A stretch of 15,857 bases of DNA from Clostridiales bacterium. Its GTDB lineage: Bacteria; Bacillota; Clostridia; TANB77; CAG-508. Each line of letters opens with the position of its first letter. Within the stretch, counting starts at the first letter, position 1. Position numbers and translations under genes: made by a program. The DNA lies in contig DQFO01000017.1 in assembly GCA_003525075.1 (NCBI GenBank), positions 1 to 15,857 of the forward strand, written 5' to 3'. Under the pieces are notes generated by a model. The model saw only the letters and a list, made by a program, of their open reading frames with translations. It searched no databases and was not told the DNA's origin. Shown here one piece after another: positions 6,566-12,858 of this stretch.

Positions 6566-7697
6566 TTATTTTAAAAGTAATTTTAAAGCATTAATAAAAT
6601 AATCAACCTCCTCAAAAGTATTAAAATCACTAAAAGTAGACCTAATAGCAGAATTAATATATAATTTAGGAGTATTAATAGCAGACAAAACATGAGAAGG
6701 AGTAGTATTGCCAGAAGAACAAGCAGAGCCACTTGAAACACAAATTCCCATATTATCAAGTTCAAAAATTAATTTAGAAGAATCAACACCAACAAAAGAA
6801 ACATTAGCATTTCCGAGGTAACCTATTTTGAATAGAACCATTAATTTTAAATCTATTTTTAAAATATCTATTAAGTAAATTAAAATAATAATTTCTGAGT
6901 CGAGATACATAAGTAATGTGTGAACTCAAATTAACTCTAGCAATATCACAAGCTTTACCAAGTCCAACAATTTCAGCAACATTTTCAGTACCAGCTCTCT
7001 TATTTTTTTCCTGATGGCCACCATTCATAAAATTCTCAAATTCAATTTCATTTTTTACATAAAGAGCACCAATTCCTTTAGGTGCATGAATTTTATGACC
7101 TGAAAGGGAAAGTATATCAATATTCATTTTTTGAACATCAATAAAACAATTTCCAATAGCTTGAACTGCATCTGTATGAAAAATAATATTGTGATTATGA
7201 GCAATTTCTGCAATATCTTCAATTGGCTGAATTGTGCCAATTTCATTATTAGCAAACATGATGCTAATCAAAATAGTTGTAGGTCTAATTGCATTTTCAA
7301 GTTCTTGTAAATTAATAAAACCATCTGAATCAACATTTATATAAGAAATATCAAAGCCCTGTTTTTCTAAAAACTTACAAGACTCTAATATTGCAGGATG
7401 TTCTATTTTTGATGTAATAATATGATTACCTTTTTTCTTATTTGCAAATGCAATACCTTTAAGTGCAGTATTATCACTTTCAGAACCACAACTAGTAAAA
7501 TAAATTTCATTTGGATTACAATTTATTAAACTTGCAACTTGAGCTCTAGCATTATCAATAGCATGTTTTGATGTTCTACCAATAGAATATAGGGAAGAAG
7601 CATTTCCATAATTTGATGTTAAATATGGTATCATTTCATTTAAAACTTCAGATCTAATTTTTGTTGTTGCAGCATTATCGAAATAAACAATATTCAT
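6566..7697 (-). pseudogene. Cysteine desulfurase (NifS/IscS family), frameshifted
   Basis: A PLP-dependent class V aminotransferase-fold cysteine desulfurase that would take sulfur from cysteine for Fe-S and thio-modification. The N-terminal part (7697 down to about 6816) holds 'VYFDNAATT', His100 in 'SKIEHP', Asp176 in 'FHTDAVQAIG' and the PLP lysine Lys202 in 'SLSGHKIHAPKG'. It then hits a stop at 6804-6806. The C-terminal part continues in another frame from 'NANVSFVGVDSS' and holds the catalytic loop 'CVSSGSACSSG' with the active-site Cys, ending at 6566. Removing a single base at 6810-6816 (minus strand CCTCGGAAATGC) restores one continuous protein. The break separates the PLP site from the catalytic Cys, so as written no active enzyme is made. 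It could be a recent pseudogene or a sequencing error in the AAA run. Ribosome site AAAGGA is well placed before the ATG. No nifU or iscU partner is adjacent. Confidence 0.88.
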
Positions 7698-7726
7698 ATT
7701 AAAAATCCTTTCTTAAAGGTTTATAT

Positions 7727-7755
7727 ATTATATGAATAAAATACTAAAAAGTTAA
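7727..7755 (-). promoter_or_regulatory. Promoter of the cysteine desulfurase remnant
   Basis: On the minus strand TTAACT (7750-7755), a 17-base spacer and TATAAT (7727-7732), about 30 bases from the start codon. Confidence 0.6.
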
Positions 7756-7757
7756 AA

Positions 7758-7771
7758 CGAACACAGGTTCT
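7758..7771. promoter_or_regulatory. Candidate LexA (SOS) box
   Basis: CGAACACAGGTTCT contains the perfect inverted repeat GAAC-N4-GTTC. This is close to the Gram-positive LexA/DinR operator CGAAC-N4-GTTCG, with 9 of the 10 specified outer bases. A half-site CGAAC recurs at 7793-7797. It lies just upstream of the minus-strand promoter for the desulfurase and about 75 bases upstream of the mraZ -35. A match by chance is possible. Confidence 0.4.
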
Positions 7772-7843
7772 GAAATATAGTCAACTCTAAGACGAACAGA
7801 TTTTCTTCAAAAACAAAAATTTCAAAAATTTTCCTAAAAATAC

Positions 7844-7872
7844 TTGAAAAAAAATAGTATTTGTATTATTAT
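7844..7872 (+). promoter_or_regulatory. Promoter of the mraZ operon
   Basis: TTGAAA at 7844-7849, a 17-base spacer and TATTAT at 7867-7872. The MraZ repeats start eight bases downstream of the -10, at the predicted transcription start. Confidence 0.65.
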
Positions 7873-7880
7873 TTATGCAT

Positions 7881-7910
7881 AGTGGTTAAAAGTGGTGCAA
7901 AGTGGTAGAA
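7881..7910 (+). promoter_or_regulatory. MraZ operator: three 10-bp-spaced GTGGT repeats
   Basis: AGTGGT occurs at 7881, 7891 and 7901, exactly 10 bp apart, just upstream of mraZ. MraZ is known to bind short G-rich direct repeats (TGGGN in E. coli) with 5-base spacers before its own gene. The position, period and sequence class fit autorepression. Confidence 0.8.
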
Positions 7911-7932
7911 AAATGGAGAGGAGGAAATCCAA

Positions 7933-8358
7933 ATGTTAATTGGTGAATACGAACATTCTCTAGATGTAAAAGGTAGATTAATAATGCCAGCAAAATTAAG
8001 ACAAGACATCGGAGAAACATTCATAATAACAAAAGGTTTAGATGGATGTTTATTTGTATTTTCACAAAACGAATGGAATAACTTCGAAGAAAAACTAAAA
8101 TCATTACCACTATCAGACAAAAATGCCAGAAACTTTGTAAGATTTTTCTTATCAGGAGCAACAGAATGTGAAATTGACAAACAAGGAAGATTTTTAATCC
8201 CTGCAAATTTAAGAATTTCAGCAAAATTAGAAAAAGATGCAATGATTATAGGAGTAGGAACAAGATTAGAAATATGGGACAAAGCAACATGGCAAAAATG
8301 TGATGAAAACATATCTGCAGATGAGATTGCAGAAAACATGACAATGTTAGGAATTTAA
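7933..8358 (+). CDS. mraZ: Transcriptional regulator MraZ
   Basis: A 141-aa protein, the normal length for the family, made of two tandem SpoVT/AbrB-like swapped-hairpin domains. The first is 'GEYEHSLDVKGRLIMPAKLRQDIG' (about 4-27) and the second 'GATECEIDKQGRFLIPANLRISAKLEKDAMIIG' (about 75-107). MraZ forms a ring that binds direct repeats in its own promoter and represses the mra/division cluster; the matching repeats are at 7881-7910. The ribosome site GAGAGGAGG at 7916-7924 is strong. rsmH follows after 17 bases, in the conserved order. The sequence looks complete and typical. Confidence 0.97.
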   Translation: MLIGEYEHSLDVKGRLIMPAKLRQDIGETFIITKGLDGCLFVFSQNEWNNFEEKLKSLPLSDKNARNFVRFFLSGATECEIDKQGRFLIPANLRISAKLEKDAMIIGVGTRLEIWDKATWQKCDENISADEIAENMTMLGI

Positions 8359-8375
8359 TTGTGAGGTGCTGAAAA

Positions 8376-9311
8376 TTGGAATTTAAACATAAACCTGTAC
8401 TATTAGAAGAAACAATTGAAGGGCTAAAGATAAAAGAAGATGGAATTTATGTAGATGGGACATTAGGTGGAGCAGGACATAGTAAAGAAATTCTAAAAAG
8501 ATTATCATCAAAAGGAATGTTAATAGGAATAGACAGAGATGAAGAAGCACTAAAAGCAGCAAAAGAGAACTTAAAACAATACTCAAATGTAAAATATGTA
8601 CATGGAAATCATGATGAAATTGAAGAAATTTTAAAAAAATTAAATATAGAAAAAGTAGATGGAATATTACTTGATTTAGGAGTATCATCATATCAATTAG
8701 ATGAAAGAAATAGAGGATTTAGCTATTTAGGAAATAATGAATTAGATATGAGGATGGATAAAACTCAAAGTTTAACAGCGAAAAAAGTCGTAAATACATA
8801 TTCTGAGGAAGAATTAGCAAATATAATATACGAATATGGCGAAGAAAGGTTTTCAAGACAAATTGCTAAAAATATATGTATTGCAAGAAAAGAAAAAGAA
8901 ATTGAGACAACAGAAGAATTAGTTAAGATAATAGAAAAATCAATGCCTGCATTTGCAAAAAAAGAAGGACATCCAGCAAAGAGAACATTTCAAGCAATAA
9001 GAATAGAAGTAAATAATGAAATAAAACCATTATATAATACAGCAAGAAAATGTATAGAATTATTAAAAAATGAAGGAAGGTTATGTATAATAACATTTCA
9101 TTCATTAGAAGATAGGGCAGTAAAAAATGCTTATGTTGATGCACAAGGAAAGTGCACATGTCCTAAAGATTTACCATATTGTGTATGTGGTGCAAAATCA
9201 GAAGGAAAAATAATAAATAAAAAACCAATAATAGCAACAGAAGAAGAACAAGAAGAAAACTCAAGATCAAAAAGCGCAAAATTAAGAATTTTTGAAAAAA
9301 TAATTAAATAA
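8376..9311 (+). CDS. rsmH: 16S rRNA (cytosine1402-N4)-methyltransferase RsmH
   Basis: A 311-aa enzyme, formerly MraW, that methylates N4 of C1402 in 16S rRNA with S-adenosylmethionine. It begins in the family manner, 'MEFKHKPVLLEETIEGL', with the SAM-binding loop 'YVDGTLGGAGHS' at 25-36. 'GILLDLGVSSYQLD' and the conserved 'HPAKRTFQAIRI' follow, then 'IITFHSLEDRAVK' and the C-terminal Cys pair pattern 'CTCPKDLPYCVCG'. The start is a TTG at 8376: GAGGTG at 8363-8368 lies seven bases upstream and no ATG occurs near the N-terminus. It sits between mraZ and an ftsL-like gene as in most Firmicutes. Confidence 0.97.
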   Translation: MEFKHKPVLLEETIEGLKIKEDGIYVDGTLGGAGHSKEILKRLSSKGMLIGIDRDEEALKAAKENLKQYSNVKYVHGNHDEIEEILKKLNIEKVDGILLDLGVSSYQLDERNRGFSYLGNNELDMRMDKTQSLTAKKVVNTYSEEELANIIYEYGEERFSRQIAKNICIARKEKEIETTEELVKIIEKSMPAFAKKEGHPAKRTFQAIRIEVNNEIKPLYNTARKCIELLKNEGRLCIITFHSLEDRAVKNAYVDAQGKCTCPKDLPYCVCGAKSEGKIINKKPIIATEEEQEENSRSKSAKLRIFEKIIK

Positions 9312-9354
9312 AGCGTAAGAAAAGAACAAAGTACAAAGGAAGGAGGTAAGTAAC

Positions 9355-9891
9355 ATGTCAAGAAGTTCATATCAATATGAAACAAGTCCTAGAAAATATG
9401 AGCCAGATTATGATATACCAAGAAAAAGAACACAACAAACAAGAAGAAAAAACAGTACTAAAAAAACAACAGCAAAAAAACAAACAATAAAAACAAATTA
9501 TCAAATAAAAAAAGAAAAGAAAAAAATAGAAATGTTGAATCATGTTAAACAAATTTTGATTGTAATTGGTATATTTATCATGTTACTTATAGTAAGTTTT
9601 AGAGAAATTTCTATAATGGAAATGTTCAATAATAAGAAAAAAATGGAAAATGAACTTGCATTAATTCAAAAAGAGAATGGTCAAGTTGAAAAAGATATAA
9701 AGGCACAAGAAAGTAAACTTGATTGGAACATGATAAAACAAAAAGCAACAGAAGAATTAGGTATGCAAGAAGCAAATAAGATTGCTATAGAACTTGATAA
9801 ATCAGATAATGTTGAAAAAGAAGTAACATTAATTAAAGCTGATAATACAAGTTTTCTTGAAAAATTAATAGAAAAGTTTATAATAAAATAA
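9355..9891 (+). CDS. ftsL: FtsL-like cell division protein
   Basis: A 178-aa bitopic protein. Residues 1-60 are cytoplasmic, very rich in Lys, Arg and Thr. One membrane segment lies at about 64-82 ('VKQILIVIGIFIMLLIVSF'). An extracellular coiled coil follows (about 90-125), then the 'KATEELGMQEANKIAIEL' stretch that resembles the 'A..LGM' motif of FtsL/DivIC. FtsL joins DivIC and DivIB to activate septal peptidoglycan synthesis. Sequence identity in this family is low, so the name rests on topology, the LGM motif and the position after rsmH. AGGAGGT at 9341-9347 lies seven bases before the ATG, an ideal site. Unusually, no penicillin-binding protein gene follows: a terminator and the second repeat copy come next. 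Confidence 0.85.
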   Translation: MSRSSYQYETSPRKYEPDYDIPRKRTQQTRRKNSTKKTTAKKQTIKTNYQIKKEKKKIEMLNHVKQILIVIGIFIMLLIVSFREISIMEMFNNKKKMENELALIQKENGQVEKDIKAQESKLDWNMIKQKATEELGMQEANKIAIELDKSDNVEKEVTLIKADNTSFLEKLIEKFIIK

Positions 9892-9954
9892 AACAGATTA
9901 ATTTTATAATATTAATAAATTCTTATTGATATTATAAAGCTAATCTGTTTTTTT
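9891..9954 (+). terminator. Terminator closing the mraZ-rsmH-ftsL operon
   Basis: AAACAGATTA (9891-9900) pairs with TAATCTGTTT (9941-9950), and inside it 9904-9914 pairs with 9927-9937 (one G-U pair). A run of seven T (9948-9954) follows. It overlaps the last base of the ftsL stop codon and the first bases of repeat copy B. Confidence 0.88.
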
Positions 9955-10066
9955 ATATAGTAGGAAAGTTCTCCTTGCAGGAGGACTTTCTGTACTAGAT
10001 AAATATGGCGAGTCTTAGATTTTCTTAAAATTTTCATTTGATAGAAAATCTTAGACTTGCTTTTTT
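9949..10066 (-). repeat. 118-bp two-hairpin repeat, copy B (inverted relative to copy A)
   Basis: The reverse complement of 759-876 with two substitutions. The 18-bp arms are at 10008-10025 and 10043-10060. The g/a difference between the copies turns one G-C pair into a G-U pair in plus-strand RNA, so pairing there is retained. On the plus strand this hairpin is followed by six T (10061-10066) and could terminate transcription. Like copy A it lies immediately after a 3' gene end. Confidence 0.9.
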
Positions 10067-10127
10067 ATTATAGTATGTGATTTTTTACAATAAATTTTGT
10101 TATAAGTAAATAATTTACCCCAAAATT

Positions 10128-10547
10128 TCAAATAGCTATTTTTGAGGCAAATAAAAAAATTGCACCAACACCAGCCAAAGGCAAAAGTATATATAAGAAG
10201 ATATATGAAAATATTACCATTGCTTTTATTGGTAAATTAAAAATATAACAAATAGTTTTTATAAATAATTTATTAACAGAATGTAATCCTTCTGCATATC
10301 CATTATTTTTTGCTTGTACTAATATCTCACTTGGAATTTGATATAATTCGGAAATTCTATATATTGTTTTTAAATCAGGGTATTCAAAACTGTATTCCCA
10401 TTTTTTAACATTTTTTGCAGTAATATTAGGTAATGCTAATTGCTCTGCTAAATGTTTATAATTCCAACCTCTTTTTAATCTCTCATTTTGTAAAATTACT
10501 TCTAATGTAATAGGTTTTTCTTTTGGCTTTTTTAATTTCAATTTCAT
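10128..10547 (-). CDS. XRE-type HTH protein with a C-terminal membrane anchor
   Basis: A 139-aa protein from the ATG at 10547. The TTG two codons upstream (10553) would sit directly on the AAAGGA ribosome site, whereas the ATG is seven bases from it. After a basic tail (1-12) comes a helix-turn-helix of Cro/XRE type at about 15-75: 'LQNERLKRGWNYKHLAEQL', 'TAKNVKKWEYSFEYPDLKTIYRISELYQIP'. Residues about 109-135 form one strong hydrophobic helix ('VIFSYIFLYILLPLAGVGAIFLF'), with Lys136 near the end. This suggests a regulator tethered to the membrane, or a sensor released from it. Its targets are unknown; it is transcribed divergently from the HAD phosphatase gene and may regulate it. No clear terminator is seen after its stop. 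Confidence 0.8.
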   Translation of the reverse strand: MKLKLKKPKEKPITLEVILQNERLKRGWNYKHLAEQLALPNITAKNVKKWEYSFEYPDLKTIYRISELYQIPSEILVQAKNNGYAEGLHSVNKLFIKTICYIFNLPIKAMVIFSYIFLYILLPLAGVGAIFLFASKIAI

Positions 10548-10567
10548 AAGCAAATCCTTTCAAAAGC

Positions 10568-10596
10568 ATTATATAAATAATATATAAAATTGGCAA
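10568..10596 (-). promoter_or_regulatory. Promoter of the HTH gene
   Basis: On the minus strand TTGCCA (10591-10596), a 17-base spacer and TATAAT (10568-10573). Confidence 0.7.
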
Positions 10597-10628
10597 GATA
10601 AAAAATGAATCTTTCAAGAAAAAATATA

Positions 10629-10657
10629 TTGAGATTTTATTGATTATTTGATAATAT
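10629..10657 (+). promoter_or_regulatory. Probable promoter of the HAD phosphatase gene
   Basis: TTGAGA at 10629-10634, a 17-base spacer and TAATAT at 10652-10657; AAAGGAG follows at 10667-10673. Confidence 0.5.
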
Positions 10658-10679
10658 AGTATTGTAAAGGAGACTAAAA

Positions 10680-11180
10680 ATGAGTAAATTTGTAAATGAA
10701 ATCAAAGAAATTTGTAAAAAAAATAAAAAAGTAGATATGTATATAGATATGGATGGCACAATAGCAGAATATCACTTGTATAATCCAGAAGAAATTTCAA
10801 GAAAAATGGAAGAAGAATATTTGAAAAATGAGCCATTAAAAAATGTAATTGATGTATTAGAAGAAATTTCAAAAATTAATAATATAGAGATGTATATATT
10901 ATCATTATCAAAGACAAAAAAGATAACAGAAAAGAAGAAAATATGGTTAAAAAAATATGTACCATTTATTAAAGAGGAAAACTGGATAATATTAACAAAA
11001 GAAATTGGTGAGTATTCAAATGAAAATAGAAATGAAATAAAAGGAAAAAATATAGAATTAAGACAAAAAGATTATGATAAGTCAATAATGTTAGATGATG
11101 AACAAGTTGTTTTAAGAGAAGCTAAAAAAATATTAAATGATAAAATTGAAGTATTTCATATATCTTCAGCATTGATTTAA
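10680..11180 (+). CDS. HAD-superfamily phosphatase, 5'(3')-nucleotidase-like
   Basis: A 166-aa soluble protein with the HAD motifs in order. Motif I is 'YIDMDGTIAEY' with Asp23 (nucleophile) and Asp25. Motif II is probably Ser75 in 'MYILSLS'. The motif III lysine is among Lys85-Lys92 in 'KKKIWLKKYVP', and motif IV is Asp139-Asp140 in 'IMLDDEQ'. The short cap and the 'ILS..K...K..WL' pattern resemble the NT5C-type 5'(3')-deoxyribonucleotidases, so dephosphorylation of a nucleotide is a reasonable guess; the exact substrate is not certain. AAAGGAG lies six bases before the ATG. It is monocistronic between a divergent HTH gene and a bidirectional terminator. Confidence 0.8.
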   Translation: MSKFVNEIKEICKKNKKVDMYIDMDGTIAEYHLYNPEEISRKMEEEYLKNEPLKNVIDVLEEISKINNIEMYILSLSKTKKITEKKKIWLKKYVPFIKEENWIILTKEIGEYSNENRNEIKGKNIELRQKDYDKSIMLDDEQVVLREAKKILNDKIEVFHISSALI

Positions 11181-11190
11181 TAAAAAATGG

Positions 11191-11238
11191 AAAAAGGTGA
11201 GTACAATAATAAATCTATTATTATGCCCACCTTTTTTT
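11191..11238 (+). terminator. Bidirectional terminator between convergent genes
   Basis: AAAAAGGTG (11191-11199) pairs with CACCTTTTT (11228-11236), with an inner 7-bp stem AATAATA/TATTATT (11205-11211 with 11216-11222). The outer arms are A- and T-rich on opposite sides, so it serves both the HAD gene and the minus-strand gene ending at 11243. Confidence 0.85.
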
Positions 11239-11242
11239 GTTC

Positions 11243-11881
11243 TTAAGAAACTTCTGTTACAAATTGTTTCGCAATTTTTTCGATAGAAGCCCACAAACGA
11301 TAGTAGTCGAAGATGTCACCAGTATATTCTTTATGCTGAGACAAATATCCGTCAAGTTCAGCTTTCCAGGTTTTTTCACGTCTGTCATCAAAAACATGTA
11401 TACCAGTGGAAGGCAAAATTTCAGGGATTTGAGATACAGTTTCAAGAGATACATGCCCATCTTTTAACATCAAATCATTGATTTCGGTATAAGAACCATA
11501 CATACCATCATGAGAAAAGAATGTTTTAACATCCCATTCCTTATGATTACGAGGATTAATTACTTTCATAGTCGAAGTATCCCAGATGAATTCAGGAATC
11601 AAAAAGTCTTCAATAAAATAATAATCCAAATAGAGATGGCAGTACATACCGAATTTGACAGAGTCAGAAGGCACAAATAAGTCTTTTTTTACTGATTCCA
11701 TAGTGGGAACAAAAAATCCATTAACAGAAGCCTTTTTTCTATAGTGAGAAGCTTTTTTGTCATTGGCAAGATCAGGAATAAGGTTACCTGCCATAAAGTT
11801 AACCTTATCCAACTTCATTTGTTCTGAAAAATTCCGATATACTTCTTCAGAGAATGCAAGATGATACAAAATACCGGGCAT
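11243..11881 (-). CDS. Conserved hypothetical protein, phospholipase C-like fold suspected
   Basis: A 212-aa protein from the ATG at 11881, with AGGAGG eight bases upstream. Residues 1-60 ('MPGILYHLAFSEEVYR', 'FMAGNLIPDLANDKKASHYR') and 'KFGMYCHLYLDYYFIEDFLIPEF' (about 76-98) give His and Asp residues in helices spaced like the zinc ligands of the zinc-dependent phospholipase C fold: His7, Asp37, His46, His81 and Asp85. The rest is soluble and acidic. There is no signal peptide. I recall similar clostridial hypothetical proteins but cannot name a function, and the enzymatic idea is tentative. Sampled lines are 37-42% G+C against about 23% in the adjacent HAD gene, and codon choice is less AT-driven. 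This suggests acquisition from another genome. It has its own strong promoter and a palindrome-rich leader. Confidence 0.75.
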   Translation of the reverse strand: MPGILYHLAFSEEVYRNFSEQMKLDKVNFMAGNLIPDLANDKKASHYRKKASVNGFFVPTMESVKKDLFVPSDSVKFGMYCHLYLDYYFIEDFLIPEFIWDTSTMKVINPRNHKEWDVKTFFSHDGMYGSYTEINDLMLKDGHVSLETVSQIPEILPSTGIHVFDDRREKTWKAELDGYLSQHKEYTGDIFDYYRLWASIEKIAKQFVTEVS

Positions 11882-11918
11882 AAATTTTTCCTCCTAATTA
11901 AATAAATTTGGATGTGGT

Positions 11919-11942
11919 TAATAGTTTTAGTATAAACTATTA
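11919..11942. promoter_or_regulatory. Palindrome in the leader of the minus-strand gene
   Basis: TAATAGTTT (11919-11927) and AAACTATTA (11934-11942) form a perfect 9-bp inverted repeat with a 6-base spacer. A second, TATGC-N4-GCATA, lies at 11945-11958 at the predicted transcription start. They could be operator sites or mRNA hairpins. Confidence 0.45.
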
Positions 11943-11966
11943 GATATGCAAACGCATAACGCCCAA

Positions 11967-11995
11967 ATTATAACATGGATATAAAAATAAGTCAA
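11967..11995 (-). promoter_or_regulatory. Promoter of the minus-strand conserved hypothetical gene
   Basis: On the minus strand TTGACT (11990-11995), a 17-base spacer and TATAAT (11967-11972) with an extended -10 TG. This is one of the strongest promoters in the window. Confidence 0.8.
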
Positions 11996-12014
11996 GAAAC
12001 ATACTTGAAAATTA

Positions 12015-12139
12015 TGTAAATTTACAACATTATGATTAAGGTTTGTTTATGTATTCAGAATATTGAATAATATTTTGAGTATATAGTGATACTTTAATAA
12101 GAAGCTAATTTAATTTGACCCTTTGGTCGTAAAAATTAA
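12015..12139. other. Gene-free divergent region upstream of por with two palindromes
   Basis: The 336 bases between 11882 and 12217 have no convincing ORF. Besides the two promoters, a perfect 12-bp palindrome TGTAAATTTACA lies at 12015-12026. An inverted repeat lies at 12110-12139: TTAATTT-GACC, CTTT loop, GGTC, a 4-base bulge, then AAATTAA. It ends one base before the por -35. Either may be an operator; I recognise neither as a known regulator's site. Confidence 0.4.
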
Positions 12140-12140
12140 C

Positions 12141-12169
12141 TTGACAATAAATGTAAAAGAGAATATACT
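12141..12169 (+). promoter_or_regulatory. Promoter of the por operon
   Basis: A consensus TTGACA at 12141-12146, a 17-base spacer and TATACT at 12164-12169. The leader then has a 7-bp hairpin (12182-12188 with 12194-12200) just before the AAAGGAGG ribosome site. Confidence 0.85.
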
Positions 12170-12217
12170 TTATGAAGTAAATTCTATATATAATATAGAA
12201 ATTAAAGGAGGAAAAAC

Positions 12218-12799
12218 ATGAACAATTTAATAGAAATTAGATGGCATGGTAGAGGCGGACAAGGAGCAAAAACAGCATCATTATTACTTGCTGATGCAGC
12301 ATTTAATACAGGAAAATACATTCAAGGATTTCCAGAATATGGACCAGAAAGAATGGGAGCACCAATAACAGCCTATAATAGAATAAGTGATAAACCAATA
12401 ACAATACATAGTAATATATATGAGCCAGATTATGTAGTAGTTGTAGATGATACATTATTAGAAAGTGTACCAGTAACTGCAGGTCTAAAAAAAGAAGGAG
12501 CAATAGTAATAAATACTACAAAATCACCAGAATATTTAAAAGAAAAATTAAATGGATATGATGGAAATATTTATACAATAGATGCAAGAAAAGTATCTGA
12601 AGAAACATTAGGAAAATATTTTCCAAATACACCAATGCTTGCAGCAATTGTAAAAGTAACAGGAATAATGAGTGATGAAGCATTCTTAGAAGATATGAAA
12701 GGCTCATTTAAACATAAATTTGCTAAAAAGCCAGAAGTTATAGAAGGAAACATGAAAGCATTAGAATTAGCATTAAAAGAAGTAACAAAAATCCAATAA
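12218..12799 (+). CDS. porC: Pyruvate:ferredoxin oxidoreductase, gamma subunit
   Basis: A 193-aa subunit, domain III of the 2-oxoacid:ferredoxin oxidoreductase family. It opens with the family hallmark 'IRWHGRGGQGAKTAS' (about 7-21) and continues with 'QGFPEYGPERMGAPITAYNRIS', typical of PorC. With the delta, alpha and beta subunits it oxidises pyruvate and CoA to acetyl-CoA and CO2, giving two electrons to ferredoxin in the cytosol. AAAGGAGG at 12204-12211 lies six bases before the ATG. It is the first gene of the four-gene operon. Pyruvate is the likeliest substrate, from the por-type gene order and subunit lengths; a 2-ketoisovalerate (Vor) complex has the same subunit plan and is not fully excluded. 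Confidence 0.93.
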   Translation: MNNLIEIRWHGRGGQGAKTASLLLADAAFNTGKYIQGFPEYGPERMGAPITAYNRISDKPITIHSNIYEPDYVVVVDDTLLESVPVTAGLKKEGAIVINTTKSPEYLKEKLNGYDGNIYTIDARKVSEETLGKYFPNTPMLAAIVKVTGIMSDEAFLEDMKGSFKHKFAKKPEVIEGNMKALELALKEVTKIQ

Positions 12800-12822
12800 G
12801 AAGGTAGAAAATAACTTAAGTT

Positions 12823-12845
12823 TTTCCTAATAGAGTAATAGGAAA
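12823..12845 (+). other. Hairpin between porC and porD
   Basis: TTTCCTA (12823-12829) pairs with TAGGAAA (12839-12845) with a 9-base loop. There is no T tract after it, so it is not a terminator. It overlaps the start of the porD ribosome-binding region and may be an mRNA processing or stability element. Confidence 0.4.
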
Positions 12846-12858
12846 GGAAGGAGAAAAA

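Noticed and set aside
6566..6910. Separate 114-aa gene on the minus strand
   Set aside because: Its residues from 'NANVSF' on are the C-terminal part of the cysteine desulfurase; the first 30 or so residues are an out-of-frame shadow. It is one broken gene.
7869..8339. 156-aa minus-strand ORF opposite mraZ
   Set aside because: It is an antisense shadow of a clear mraZ gene, lacks a ribosome site and has no family resemblance.
12061..12087. Second promoter upstream of por (TTGAAT and TATAGT)
   Set aside because: The spacer is only 13 bases, too short for a housekeeping sigma factor.
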